NCBI GenBank assembly: GCA_963663675.1
Contig: OY760498.1
Location: 3,472,001-3,536,000 of the forward strand
Source: CAINVV01 sp963663675
Lineage (GTDB): Bacteria > Bacteroidota > Bacteroidia > Bacteroidales > Prolixibacteraceae
Direction of reading: 5' to 3'
Length of the DNA: 64,000 nt
In this document: in pieces, positions 55,126 through 64,000 of the stretch
Layout: every line of letters starts with the position of its first letter
Numbering within the stretch: position 1 is the first letter of the stretch
The notes under the pieces: generated by a model
Told to the model about the DNA's origin: nothing
Databases searched by the model: none
Seen by the model: only the letters and a program-made list of their open reading frames with translations
Translations under genes and position numbers: made by a program

Positions 55126-58047
55126 ATGGTACATTTAAGAACTATTCAAAAAAGTATTCTGACTAATATCCTTATTCTGACTAACTTAACATGTTTTGCT
55201 CAAAAAGCTGACTATACTAAAATGGTGAACCTTTTTATAGGAACGTACAAAGATGGCCAAACTTTCCCAGGAGCAGCCTATCCATTCGGCAGTGTACAGT
55301 TAAGTCCGGATACAAGAAAAGAGGGGTTACTTTCCTGCGGTGGTTATTATTATCCGGATTCAATGATCCTGGGATTCAGCCATACACATCTGAGTGGAGT
55401 GGGTGAACCAGAATACCGTGATGTACTTTTTATGCCTACTGTCGGAAAAATAAAGTTACAGTCAGGTAAAGAGGGCATCAGGGGCTCCGGTTATCAGTCT
55501 TCCTATATTCACAATGAAGAAAAAGCATGGCCAGGTTACTATTCGGTTGTTTTAAGTGATTATAAAGTCAGGGCTGAATTAACAGCGACCCGGCGAGTTG
55601 GTTTTCACAGATACACGTTTCCAAAATCAGACAGTTCCAATGTCATCATTGATCTGGCTCATCCCAACGGAGCAGAAGAACTGATAATCACAAAAATTAG
55701 CGACCGCGAGATAGAAGGTTTGAGGCGGTCACACGGCTGGGCATGGGATCAGTATGTCTATTTTGCAGCAAAATTCTCAAAGCCTTTCAAATCATTTCAG
55801 ATTGCAAAAGATGAGAACATCCTGCCTGGAATTAATTCATGCAAGGGTAAGGATATTAAAGCAGTAGCCACCTTTTCGACCAAAGACAACGAAACCATTT
55901 TAATTAAAGTTGGCATTTCTGCCGTCAGTTGTGAGGGAGCAAGAAAAAATTTAGAGTCAGAAGTACCGGGATGGAATTTTGATGATATTGCAGCTGAAAC
56001 AAAGTCGGCCTGGAACAAAGAACTAAGCAGAATAGAGGTTTCAGGAGGGAGAAAAGATGATCTTATGCAATTTTACACTTCAATGTACAGGATTTGTGTC
56101 TCTCCCAATCTCTTTATGGATGCAGACGGTCAGTACCGTGGAGTTGACCATCAGATACACCGGGCCCAGGGTTTTGAAAACTACACTGTTTTCTCGTTAT
56201 GGGATACATTTCGTGCTTTGCATCCACTATTTACAATCATTGATCAAAAACGAACCGTCGATTTTATAAATACCCTCCTCCAAATTTATGATGACGGCGG
56301 AAGACTGCCCATGTGGCCTCTGGCAGGCAACTACACGGACGATATGCTTGGCTATCATGCTATACCTGTAATTGCTGATGCCTACCTGAAGGGTATTCGT
56401 GGCTTCGACACCATTAAGGCATTTGAAGCAATGAAGCACAGCGCCGAACTAGACAAACTGGGTCTGAAATACTATAAACAAATTGGATATCTTCCATGTG
56501 ACCGCCAGGGAGAATCTGTCTCTAAGACATTGGAATACTGTTATGATGACTGGTGCATCTCGCAGGTGGCCAAAGCCATGAAGTTTGAAGATGACTACAC
56601 GGTCTTCCATCAGCGTGCGCATAATTATGAAAATGTTTTTGATGCCTCAACCGGTTTTATGAGAGGGAAAACCTTCAAAAGAAGCTGGCTTAAACCATTT
56701 GATCCGAAAGTCAATTCTGCCTATTCAGAAGGCAATGCCTACCAGTATATGTTCGTTCCGCATGACGTAGACGGGCTAAAACAATTGCTAGGAGGTGATA
56801 AGAAATTTGCCACGTGGCTGGATACCCTTTTCTTTATGCCGTCAAAAGAAGAACTGAAAATTGGGGAATACTGGCACGGCAACGAGCCCGGGCACCATCT
56901 TCCTTATCTATATGACTATGTTGGTGAACCCTGGAAAACACAATTTCTAACGCATAAAATCCTTACTAAATTGTATAGGAATGAGAAAGATGGTTTAGCC
57001 GGAAATGAAGATTGCGGACAAATGTCTGCCTGGTACATTTTAAGTTCACTTGGATTTTATCCAGTTGCGCCCGGTCAGAATATCTATGCCATTGGATCTC
57101 CCCTTTTTCATAAAGCAATTATTCATCTTGAAAACGGGAAATCTATCCATATTGAAGCGAGAAACATCTCCCCATCCAATTTTTACATTAAGTCTGCAAA
57201 AATAAACGGCAAGGATTATCCTAACTCTTTCCTCCAGCATGACGAACTGATGAAAGGAGCTGAGATTACTTATTGCATGAGTGCAAAACCTAATAAATAC
57301 TGGGCCACGAAACCGGAAAACAGACCTTATTCTGAAAATGGGCAAAGTGTCACCAAGCTACCATTCATTCGTTCCGGCGACCGGTTATTTATGAAATCCA
57401 CCAAAATTGAACTCGGCTGTGATACAGAAGGTGCTGAAATCCGATATACAGTTGATGGCACAGAACCAAATGAAAAGTCGGAGTTGTACAAAACACCGTT
57501 TGACATCGCCCGGACAGCAATAATCAAGATGAGGGCGTATCATAAGGATCATATGCCAAGCATTAAAATTGAAATTCTTGTCCAAAAAGCTGACTTGATG
57601 GATGCAATATTGATTTCAGATGTGGCTCCGGGGTTGGATTATGATTATTTCGAGCGCTTTTTTGTCCAGGCGACAGATATGGACCTGGTCCGGCCTTTAG
57701 CCTCATCTATAACGCCGGATTTTAATATTAAAATGGCCAGATCACCTACTTATTTCGGACTTCATTTCCAAGGTTTTGTAAGAATACCGACAGATGGGAT
57801 CTATACATTTTTTCTCTCATCAAATGATGGTAGTTATCTCTACATCGATGGGAAGGAACTGATTGAAAATGATGGCAACCATGGTACTGTCGAAGAACCG
57901 GGTCAGATAGCATTAAAGGCCGGATATCACGCTATTGAAGTGAAATATATGCAATGCGGAGGCGCAAAAAGCCTAAATGTTGGTTGGGAAGGTCCGGGAT
58001 TTACCAGGCAGGAAATACCATCTTCCTCCTTATTCCGAAAACTGTAA
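55126..58047 (+). CDS. GH92 alpha-mannosidase, copy 2, with CHB_HEX_C and PA14-like domains
   Basis: Exported glycoside hydrolase of 973 residues, paralogue of the gene before it. Signal peptide to about residue 25 (ILILTNLTCFAQ). GH92 signatures: TFPGAAYPFGSVQLSPDTR, GFSHTHLSGVG, FSLWDTFRALHPLFTI, HGNEPGHHLPYLYDY (acid Glu) and GNEDCGQMSAWYILSSLGFY (base Asp). The tail again has the chitobiase-type domain (GAEIRYTVDGTEP) and a PA14-like domain (LHFQGFVRIPTDGIYTFFLSS). Differences near the active site, for example RLPMWPLAGNYTDDM where copy 1 has TLMIMEFGGNEGFGM, suggest a different linkage preference. Copy 1 has at that place no tryptophan. Followed by a terminator shared with trxA. Gap to copy 1 is 94 bases. 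Confidence 0.95.
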   Translation: MVHLRTIQKSILTNILILTNLTCFAQKADYTKMVNLFIGTYKDGQTFPGAAYPFGSVQLSPDTRKEGLLSCGGYYYPDSMILGFSHTHLSGVGEPEYRDVLFMPTVGKIKLQSGKEGIRGSGYQSSYIHNEEKAWPGYYSVVLSDYKVRAELTATRRVGFHRYTFPKSDSSNVIIDLAHPNGAEELIITKISDREIEGLRRSHGWAWDQYVYFAAKFSKPFKSFQIAKDENILPGINSCKGKDIKAVATFSTKDNETILIKVGISAVSCEGARKNLESEVPGWNFDDIAAETKSAWNKELSRIEVSGGRKDDLMQFYTSMYRICVSPNLFMDADGQYRGVDHQIHRAQGFENYTVFSLWDTFRALHPLFTIIDQKRTVDFINTLLQIYDDGGRLPMWPLAGNYTDDMLGYHAIPVIADAYLKGIRGFDTIKAFEAMKHSAELDKLGLKYYKQIGYLPCDRQGESVSKTLEYCYDDWCISQVAKAMKFEDDYTVFHQRAHNYENVFDASTGFMRGKTFKRSWLKPFDPKVNSAYSEGNAYQYMFVPHDVDGLKQLLGGDKKFATWLDTLFFMPSKEELKIGEYWHGNEPGHHLPYLYDYVGEPWKTQFLTHKILTKLYRNEKDGLAGNEDCGQMSAWYILSSLGFYPVAPGQNIYAIGSPLFHKAIIHLENGKSIHIEARNISPSNFYIKSAKINGKDYPNSFLQHDELMKGAEITYCMSAKPNKYWATKPENRPYSENGQSVTKLPFIRSGDRLFMKSTKIELGCDTEGAEIRYTVDGTEPNEKSELYKTPFDIARTAIIKMRAYHKDHMPSIKIEILVQKADLMDAILISDVAPGLDYDYFERFFVQATDMDLVRPLASSITPDFNIKMARSPTYFGLHFQGFVRIPTDGIYTFFLSSNDGSYLYIDGKELIENDGNHGTVEEPGQIALKAGYHAIEVKYMQCGGAKSLNVGWEGPGFTRQEIPSSSLFRKL

Positions 58048-58082
58048 AAAAATAGCCCTGGTAAAACCAGGGCTATTTTTTT
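58046..58082. terminator. Bidirectional terminator between GH92 copy 2 and trxA
   Basis: AAAAATAGCCCTGGT / ACCAGGGCTATTTTT stem with a 4-base AAAA-type loop, flanked by A-run and T-run, between two convergent genes. Confidence 0.9.
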
Positions 58083-58098
58083 ACCAGAAGTCAAAAGA

Positions 58099-58416
58099 TT
58101 AAAGGAGTGCATCAATTTTAGCGGCGAGAATGGTCTTTGGGACAGCACCTACCTGTTTGTCAGCAATATCTCCACCCTTAAAAAATAAAATGGTAGGAAT
58201 ATTCCGGATTCCAAATTTGGCAGCCGTTCCAGGATTGGAGTCAACATCCATCTTTGTAATAACAGCGCGATCTTTGTACTCGTCTGCCAGCTCTGATACC
58301 AGAGGTCCGATCATTCGGCACGGACCGCACCATTCGGCCCAAAAATCAACCAATACTGGCTTGTCAGACTGAAGAACAATCTCGTCAAAATTTGAATCAG
58401 TAACTTCAATGGTCAT
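58099..58416 (-). CDS. trxA: Thioredoxin
   Basis: Cytoplasmic disulfide reductase of 105 residues with the active site WCGPC (Cys30 and Cys33), preceded by VLVDFWAE and followed by PTILFFKGG with the cis-proline. No signal peptide. Start ATG 58416; a TACCTTTG promoter element lies 38-45 bases upstream. Monocistronic; thioredoxin reductase is not in the window. Confidence 0.96.
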   Translation of the reverse strand: MTIEVTDSNFDEIVLQSDKPVLVDFWAEWCGPCRMIGPLVSELADEYKDRAVITKMDVDSNPGTAAKFGIRNIPTILFFKGGDIADKQVGAVPKTILAAKIDALL

Positions 58417-58453
58417 GATGTATATTTTAAAATTTAATATTAGTTCGAGTTCA

Positions 58454-58461
58454 CAAAGGTA
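58454..58461 (-). promoter_or_regulatory. trxA promoter -7 element
   Basis: Minus strand TACCTTTG, exact TAnnTTTG match, 38 bases upstream of the trxA start. It lies just before the 3' end of dnaE on the same strand. Confidence 0.6.
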
Positions 58462-58474
58462 TAAAATTACGAAA

Positions 58475-61400
58475 TTAATTTATACTAAAGTTTATAAAGC
58501 TATGTTTTTGCAAATAGCTTTTTAGTTCCGGGGAGAGTAAAACTCCCTTTGTTCTGGAAAACATCTGAATGCGCATATCTGATTCATTGTCAGCTAATAC
58601 AAATTTGAGGGTTGTTCTGCCCTGGTTATTTGACAGGTGCTGTTCGAGTTCGATAATTGTATCCTCAGCAATAAGATCCAATGGGATATCAAGGGTCAAA
58701 TGCTCTGCTTTCGATGCAAGCTCCTCTAATAATTCCATTTTAGACGGTTTAAACTCAAATTCATTGGTGCCGCTCCAACGCTCTGAGACACGTCCACGAA
58801 CTATCAAAAATAAACCCTTTCTGCAGAATTTGCTAAACGAGACATAATCATTGCCGAACAACATAATCTTTATTGCACCATTGTAGTCGGTCAGAACCAT
58901 GCTGGCGAAATTCTTCCCTGTTTTAGAGATACCCTCCTGAGCTTCAGTCACAATGCCGGCAAGTGTCAGATCCCGGTTTTTATAGGCCAGCAGGTCAGCA
59001 CTCAAATCGGACAGGGTGACTCCTTTCGTACAGTAACTGTTGATTTCCAGCTTATAATCATCCAGAGGATGCGCAGAAAGGTAGATCCCTATCAGGTTCT
59101 TTTCTTTTTCCAGGGCGACAATACTTGGCCACTCCGGAACATTAGGAACAACAGGCAGTTTAATGGATATTGGCTGAACATCACCAAACAGATTGGCCAT
59201 TGAACCACCCTTTTCACTTTGAATTTTGTTTCCGTATTTAATCAGTGCTTCAATAAAAGAAGATCCGTCACCTGTATCCCCAAAAAACTGTGCCCTGTTC
59301 ATCGTTTGGAAACTGTCAAAGGCACCTGCCATTGCCAGTGCTTCGAGATTTTTTTTGTTGGTAGATTGCAGGTTTACGCGCTCGACAAGGTCAAAGATGC
59401 TCTTGAACTCTCCGTTAAGATCCCGTTCTTTGAGAATATCGGCCACGGCTCCTGCCCCAACCCCTTTTATTGCAGTGAGCCCAAATCTCAAGGCTCCGCT
59501 TTTATTGACAAAGAAGGAAGCCCTGGATTCGTTGATGTCAGGACCAAGCACCTTCATATCCATATGGGTGCATTCGTCCATGAAAAGGGAAATTTTGTCG
59601 GAATTTGAAAGGTTGCAGCTTAAAACTGCAGCCATAAATTCGGATGGATAATGTGCTTTCAAATAACCCGTCTGGTAGGCAATGAAGGCATAACAAACAG
59701 AATGTGATTTATTGAAGGCGTATGAGGCAAAAGACTCCCAGTCTTTCCAGATTTTTTCAATCAGATGATCTGCTGCTCTGCCCAGAACCTTGCACCCTTC
59801 AATGAACTGTTCATTTTTTTTACATCCCTCTTTGAAAAGGACCTTAAGTTCGTCCATCATTTTTCGGTCCTTTTTCCCCATGGCTTTTCGCAGGGAATCT
59901 GACTGTCCCCTGGTAAAATTAGCCAGTGCACGTGCCTGAAGCATCACCTGTTCCTGGTAAACAGTTATGCCGTAAGTATCTTTCAGATATGCCGCCATCA
60001 TTGGATGATCGTAGACAACCTCCTCCCTGCCATGCTTCCTGTTGATGTAAGAAGGGATATAGTCCATTGGTCCCGGACGGTACAAGGCATTCATTGCAAC
60101 AAGATCCTCAAAGCAGTTGGCCTGAAGCTGCTTTAGCCATTTCTTCATACCGGCAGATTCAAACTGGAATATAGCAGTAGTTTCACCTGCACTGAACAAC
60201 TCGAATGTTTTGGCATCGTCCATCGGTATACTGTCGATATCAATAACCAACTTTCTTGAAAGCTTAACATTTTCAAGGCATTCCTTGATAATAGACAAGG
60301 TCTTCAGTCCCAGGAAGTCCATCTTCATCAATCCAATGGACTCTACAAAATGCCCGTCATACTGTGTTGTAAGCAAGTCTTCATCCTTTGTTGGCATCAA
60401 CGGAATATGCATATCAAGCGGATCCCTCCCAATAATGACACCACAGGCATGTACTCCGAATTGCCGTACGCAGCCTTCCAATGTCCCTGCAAATTTCAGC
60501 ATCTGCACCACCATTGGGTTCAGTGAATTTTTCTCCCGTTCCAATAATGGATTTTGTGAATAGGCATCCTTCAGGGTGATCTTGGGAGTATCGGGGACTA
60601 GCTTTGCAATACGGTCAGTTTCGGGCAAAGGGATCCTCAGCACTCTGCCAACATCACGGATGGCCATTTTGGCAGCCATGGTTCCAAAGGTGCAAATATG
60701 CGCGACCCTGTCCCTTCCATATTTTTCTTTTACCCAGTCTAAAACCAGTTGCCGGCCATCGTCATCAAAATCTATGTCGATATCCGGCATTGAAATTCGG
60801 TCAGGGTTCAGGAAACGTTCGAAAAGCAGATCATATTTCAGCGGATCAACATTGGTTATACCCGTAGTGTAGGCAACCACAGAACCGGCAGCTGAACCCC
60901 TCCCTGGACCAACTATGACACCCATCTCTCGGGCTGCATTAATAAAATCCTGTACGATAAGGAAATATCCCGGGAAACCCATTGTTTTGATTACATGCAG
61001 CTCAAAATTGATTCGTTCCATTGTTTCCGGATCAATATCACAGCCATATTTTTCTTCGGCGCCTTTATAAACCAGTGATTGAAGATAATCTGCTTCAAAC
61101 TTCACCCGGAGTGCTCCATCATAGCCTCCCAATCTGCTAAAGTCATCACCGAACTCCTCTTTTAACGCATCAATTGAAAATTTTTCCCGATAATCAGAGG
61201 CCGTTCCAAAACTATCAGGAATCGGAAATTCGGGCATAATAGGTTTGGCGTTCAGCTCGAAGAACTCAACCTTGTCAACAATCTCCTGTGTATTGGATAG
61301 TACCTCAGGCATATCTGCAAACAGCTTGTTCATTTCCTCGGTACTTTTCAGCCATTCTTCTTTCGTGTACTTCATCCGGGTTGGATCGTCAAGATCCTTT

Positions 61401-62113
61401 CCAGTGTTCAGGCATATTAGCAAATCATGGGCATCAGCATCCTCTTCGTTGACAAAATGCACATCATTTGTAGCAATCAGCTTAATATCATGTTCTTTGG
61501 CCAGTTTAACCAATTCATTGTTTACACTAACCTGCTTGTCGTATACATCCCTGCGTAATTCAGGATCGGCGGCAGGATGACGCTGTACCTCCAAATAAAA
61601 ATCATCTCCGAAAATAGACTTATACCAGGCAATTGTATCGTTTGCTCCGACAATATCTCCTTTCATTATAAGCTGCGGAACCTCTCCACCCAAACAAGCA
61701 GAAGAGACAATGAGACCTTCGCTGTATTTTTTAAGCAGAGTTTTATCGATCCTAGGCTTATAATACATGCCTTCCGTATTGGCAAGGGTAACCAGTTTCA
61801 ATAGGTTACGGTAGCCTTTCTCGTTTTTTGCAAGCAGAATCAGGTGATCCCCGGACCGGTCATCCTTCTCATTTTTATCCTTAAACTGAATCCCCCTGGA
61901 GGCAACATATGTTTCGACGCCAAGAATAGGTTTTACTCCGTTCTTTTTGCACGTTTCATGAAAATCCTTTATCCCGAACATATTTCCATGATCAGTCAGG
62001 GCAATGGCACTCATACCATCATTTTTTGCCTTTGATACTAGTCCGGCAACGCTGGCTGCACCATCCAGAATCGAATATTGACTGTGCACATGCAAATGGG
62101 TATAAGGGATCAT
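58475..62113 (-). CDS. dnaE: DNA polymerase III alpha subunit
   Basis: Replicative polymerase catalytic subunit, 1212 residues. PHP domain at the N-terminus (THLHVHSQYSILDG), then the polymerase core: MGVIVGPGRGSAAGSVVAY, PDIDIDFDDDGR with two catalytic aspartates near residue 443, FGVHACGVIIG, and YGITVYQEQVM. After about 960 come the tandem helix-hairpin-helix region (FGLTAIKGVGAGAV is inside it) and an OB-fold (DLTLAGIVTEAQEGISKTGK, shown in part). The ATG at 62113 (MIPYTHLHVHS) is chosen over an upstream start at 62143. No beta-clamp-binding motif was checked. A near-consensus TATCTTTA lies at 62175-62182 on the minus strand. Confidence 0.97.
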   Translation of the reverse strand: MIPYTHLHVHSQYSILDGAASVAGLVSKAKNDGMSAIALTDHGNMFGIKDFHETCKKNGVKPILGVETYVASRGIQFKDKNEKDDRSGDHLILLAKNEKGYRNLLKLVTLANTEGMYYKPRIDKTLLKKYSEGLIVSSACLGGEVPQLIMKGDIVGANDTIAWYKSIFGDDFYLEVQRHPAADPELRRDVYDKQVSVNNELVKLAKEHDIKLIATNDVHFVNEEDADAHDLLICLNTGKDLDDPTRMKYTKEEWLKSTEEMNKLFADMPEVLSNTQEIVDKVEFFELNAKPIMPEFPIPDSFGTASDYREKFSIDALKEEFGDDFSRLGGYDGALRVKFEADYLQSLVYKGAEEKYGCDIDPETMERINFELHVIKTMGFPGYFLIVQDFINAAREMGVIVGPGRGSAAGSVVAYTTGITNVDPLKYDLLFERFLNPDRISMPDIDIDFDDDGRQLVLDWVKEKYGRDRVAHICTFGTMAAKMAIRDVGRVLRIPLPETDRIAKLVPDTPKITLKDAYSQNPLLEREKNSLNPMVVQMLKFAGTLEGCVRQFGVHACGVIIGRDPLDMHIPLMPTKDEDLLTTQYDGHFVESIGLMKMDFLGLKTLSIIKECLENVKLSRKLVIDIDSIPMDDAKTFELFSAGETTAIFQFESAGMKKWLKQLQANCFEDLVAMNALYRPGPMDYIPSYINRKHGREEVVYDHPMMAAYLKDTYGITVYQEQVMLQARALANFTRGQSDSLRKAMGKKDRKMMDELKVLFKEGCKKNEQFIEGCKVLGRAADHLIEKIWKDWESFASYAFNKSHSVCYAFIAYQTGYLKAHYPSEFMAAVLSCNLSNSDKISLFMDECTHMDMKVLGPDINESRASFFVNKSGALRFGLTAIKGVGAGAVADILKERDLNGEFKSIFDLVERVNLQSTNKKNLEALAMAGAFDSFQTMNRAQFFGDTGDGSSFIEALIKYGNKIQSEKGGSMANLFGDVQPISIKLPVVPNVPEWPSIVALEKEKNLIGIYLSAHPLDDYKLEINSYCTKGVTLSDLSADLLAYKNRDLTLAGIVTEAQEGISKTGKNFASMVLTDYNGAIKIMLFGNDYVSFSKFCRKGLFLIVRGRVSERWSGTNEFEFKPSKMELLEELASKAEHLTLDIPLDLIAEDTIIELEQHLSNNQGRTTLKFVLADNESDMRIQMFSRTKGVLLSPELKSYLQKHSFINFSIN

Positions 62114-62296
62114 GGAACGAAATTGTTGACTTATAACTGACAAGAATCCCGGGCAGTAGAGTTACCTGAGAGGTTTAAAGATAATCAAAGGCCCCATTTA
62201 AACAAATGAAACAAACAATTCATGTTAATGTTGCTGAAAACTTTTCCAAAAAATGGACTGCAAAGGGTAAAGAATCTACCGCATGGATAGTCAAAA

Positions 62297-62998
62297 CTAA
62301 ATTCCAAAAAGTTTTGTTACCTTGGAAGTACTCATAGCATGGTAAGAATTCCAGGAATCCTGAAAAATAAAAGCTGACACTTCAAAAATCATATTGTTGG
62401 TCATATACCCTTCAAAGCTGTCTGCAGAAACAGGGAAAGACAGATCCGAAGTTGCTACACTTGGAATGAGAAAACTGGAATCAAAGATCAGATCCGTTGC
62501 AAGTGTTGTGGGATTATCACTATAGATACGCACTTTATAGGCTTCAGCATTTTCAACGGCCAGCCATTTAACAGTAATATCATTCGTTCCTCTAATAACT
62601 TCAAGCTGCCGGGGTGGTGTCAGTGATTTAGCTATTGTTGCATCAGATTTTGTCACTGAGCCTCCGGTTTGATAAGTCGAAGTGTAAGAATAATCACCCG
62701 GACCGGGAACTGTCGTTGTATAGGACGCAGCAGGAATCACCGTATAGAATGAAAAACCATCACCTGTAGGATTAGTTGGCTGAATGTTGACCAAAGGTCC
62801 ATTTACAACAACGCCCGAAAGAGGTTTAAAACTATAGGCGGTATGCATAACGGCATATACAGGCTCGTTTGATGCATCGAGTATTGAATGAATATATGAA
62901 TCAACATAAACATTTTCATCCACCTGTGTTTTGCTGCATGACAGTGATGAGACCGAAACAATTACAGCCGTAAAAAATTGTAAAAAAAATTTATTCAT
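62297..62998 (-). CDS. Predicted lipoprotein with fibronectin-like region
   Basis: A 233-residue exported protein. N-terminal hydrophobic segment and lipobox ending SLSC put the lipid-modified cysteine at residue 21, so it should be an outer-membrane or inner-membrane lipoprotein. The remaining sequence is beta-rich. The segment PPRQLEVIRGTNDITVKWLAVENAEAYKVRIYS resembles the start of a fibronectin type III repeat (shown here in pieces: DITVKWLAVENAEAYKV). I do not recognise the family beyond this. Start ATG 62998. Neighbours are dnaE and rpsP, neither obviously related. Confidence 0.82.
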   Translation of the reverse strand: MNKFFLQFFTAVIVSVSSLSCSKTQVDENVYVDSYIHSILDASNEPVYAVMHTAYSFKPLSGVVVNGPLVNIQPTNPTGDGFSFYTVIPAASYTTTVPGPGDYSYTSTYQTGGSVTKSDATIAKSLTPPRQLEVIRGTNDITVKWLAVENAEAYKVRIYSDNPTTLATDLIFDSSFLIPSVATSDLSFPVSADSFEGYMTNNMIFEVSAFIFQDSWNSYHAMSTSKVTKLFGI

Positions 62999-63327
62999 CG
63001 CTGATATATTTTAAATTTTAGCTGACAGAAAATTAATGCTAAATGGCAATTAATCACAATTTCATTCTATTGTAATAAATTTCATTTCATGATATGAGTA
63101 ACACCAAAGTCTAACTAATTATTTTCCAGCTCCTTTGAAGAAAATGAAAATTCTTCATCCTTTCTGAAAAATATTCTTTGGACAAGAGCACAGTAGCTCA
63201 GACCAATGGTTTATTAATCCGAAATTATTCTCCCTTAGAATAATAAGCAATATTACAATTTTTATTTCAAAGATTTATTGTACCTTTGCCCCTCGTTTTT
63301 ATTAATTAACAATTAAGAGTTAACTGT
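62999..63327. other. Intergenic region upstream of rpsP
   Basis: About 330 AT-rich bases with divergent genes at its ends. Only the rpsP promoter element (63280-63287) was identified; no small gene or repeat seen. Confidence 0.7.
63280..63287 (+). promoter_or_regulatory. rpsP promoter -7 element
   Basis: TACCTTTG, exact TAnnTTTG match, 41 bases upstream of the rpsP ATG. Confidence 0.65.
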
Positions 63328-63891
63328 ATGTCAGTAAAGATTCGTTTGGCTAGGCATGGCCGCAAACAACATGCCTACTACCACATTGTGGTAGCAAACA
63401 GCAGGGCGCCACGAGATGGCAGGTTTATTGAAAGGATCGGATCATACAATCCAAACACTAATCCTGCAACCATCGATCTTGACTTTGAAAAAGCTATTTC
63501 GTGGCTTTACAAAGGTGCTCAGCCTACAGATACAACACGTTCCATTCTTTCACACCAGGGTGTATTGATGAAAAAGCATCTACTGGACGGAGCAAAAAAA
63601 GGAGCTTTCAGTGAAGCAGAAGCTGAACTGAAATTTGAAGCATGGATGAAAGAGAAAGATGCCAAGATTCAGGCCTCTAAAGAAAAAATGACCAGTGCTC
63701 AGCTGGAAGAGAAGAAAGCCAGGTTAAAAGCCGAAGCTAAAGTGAATGAAGCACGTTTGGCCGAGATTGCTAAACGCAATGCTGCTATGGCTGCCGCAAA
63801 AACACCTGCACCTGTAGAAGAAGCTCCCGTCGCAGTAACTTCTGCTCCGGAGACTGAAGTTGAAACTGCAGAAGAGAACAGCGAAGCTTAA
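63328..63891 (+). CDS. rpsP: 30S ribosomal protein S16 with C-terminal extension
   Basis: Small-subunit protein that helps 30S assembly. The first 80 residues are standard S16: SVKIRLARHGRKQHAYYHIVVANSRAPRDGRFIERIGSYNP (shown here in part as KIRLARHGRKQHAYY and RDGRFIERIGSYNP). Beyond about residue 85 is an extension rich in Ala, Glu and Lys that forms a likely long helix (KEKMTSAQLEEKKARLKAEA) and an Ala/Pro/Glu/Val tail, giving 187 residues, twice the E. coli length; such tails are usual in Bacteroidota. Promoter and terminator bracket the gene as a single unit, so unlike in many bacteria it is not joined to rimM and trmD here. Confidence 0.97.
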   Translation: MSVKIRLARHGRKQHAYYHIVVANSRAPRDGRFIERIGSYNPNTNPATIDLDFEKAISWLYKGAQPTDTTRSILSHQGVLMKKHLLDGAKKGAFSEAEAELKFEAWMKEKDAKIQASKEKMTSAQLEEKKARLKAEAKVNEARLAEIAKRNAAMAAAKTPAPVEEAPVAVTSAPETEVETAEENSEA

Positions 63892-63923
63892 TAAAGTCGG
63901 ATCCCGTAAAGGGGATAAAGAAT

Positions 63924-63954
63924 AAAAGCGATGGTCGTTAGCCATCGCTTTTTT
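63924..63954 (+). terminator. rpsP terminator
   Basis: AAAGCGATGG / CCATCGCTTT stem with a 7-base loop followed by a T-run, 33 bases after the rpsP stop codon. Confidence 0.9.
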
Positions 63955-63960
63955 ATTTGC

Positions 63961-63968
63961 TATTTTTG
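63961..63968 (+). promoter_or_regulatory. -7 element before a gene leaving the window
   Basis: TATTTTTG, exact TAnnTTTG match, followed 20 bases on by an ATG (63989) opening MLGL before the window ends. The next gene probably begins here; its identity cannot be read. Confidence 0.4.
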
Positions 63969-64000
63969 CTTCAAAAATGTGATCACTTATGCTCGGATTA

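Noticed and set aside
62206..62337. 43-codon plus-strand frame (MKQTIHVNVAENFSKKW...)
   Set aside because: Short, overlaps the 3' end of the lipoprotein gene in convergent orientation, no promoter or family resemblance.

Overview
The window comes from a Bacteroidota (Bacteroidetes) chromosome, most likely a Bacteroidales-like fermenter or anaerobe. Several independent signs agree. Starts of transcription units repeatedly carry the phylum-specific -7 promoter element TAnnTTTG, and Shine-Dalgarno sites are mostly absent. The tmRNA encodes a GADNYALAA-type tag. Rho has a long acidic, proline/alanine-rich insertion. The primary-type sigma factor is short and begins MRQLKI. A single-chain pyruvate:ferredoxin oxidoreductase, the futalosine menaquinone genes mqnB and mqnD, and a pair of GH92 mannosidases with C-terminal PA14 domains fit the same group. 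Nearly everything is chromosomal housekeeping. There is no prophage, insertion sequence, integron or CRISPR array that I can see.

Layout. 1-3.8 kb: the end of a surface-polysaccharide locus (wbpA-, wbpD- and wbpB-type genes for a diacetamido-uronic acid sugar nucleotide) and a DUF2027/Smr protein. 3.9-9.8 kb: queA, the RNase P RNA, a four-helix-bundle (23S IVP-type) gene framed by two inverted 8-bp repeat arrays, and nifJ. 10-18 kb: an AAA ATPase, rho, a sigma-70 factor, rpe, tmRNA, and an ECF sigma factor with a membrane partner. 17.7-20.9 kb: a gene-poor stretch with two small proteins and two look-alike candidate small RNAs. 20.9-28 kb: a protein of 79 uninterrupted pentapeptide repeats, an M16 protease, a Cas6-like endoribonuclease with no CRISPR locus in view, fabD and folE. 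28-39 kb: mqnB-mqnD, a TonB-like protein, a metal-binding HMA protein, clpB, a metallo-beta-lactamase hydrolase, an M3 peptidase, a bifunctional nuclease, thyA and folA. 39-46.6 kb: ppa, comM, mutL, two rhomboid proteases and an EEP-family phosphatase/nuclease. 46.7-58 kb: a LytTR regulator with a beta-propeller sensor kinase, then a nagX-like acetyltransferase and two GH92 alpha-mannosidases. 58-64 kb: trxA, dnaE, a lipoprotein and rpsP.

How the genes work together. The GH92 pair with the nagX-like gene looks like a small system for trimming mannose-rich or N-linked glycans. thyA-folA couple dTMP synthesis to folate recycling, with folE for a pterin first step elsewhere in the window. mqnB-mqnD are consecutive parts of the futalosine route. 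Protein quality control is represented by clpB, the M3 and M16 peptidases and tmRNA.

The most unusual items are: (1) the IVP-type gene at 5.76-6.13 kb, bracketed by two equal 88-bp arrays of an 8-bp unit in opposite orientation, so that a transcript could fold into a long hairpin resembling a 23S rRNA intervening sequence outside rRNA, with smaller copies of the same repeat at 11.4 and 15.5-15.9 kb; (2) the Cas6-like gene keeping a Tyr/His/Lys set and a glycine-rich loop; (3) the pair of similar candidate small RNAs at 19.2 and 20.6 kb. All functional statements are from reading the sequence and from family knowledge; no searches or folding programs were run.
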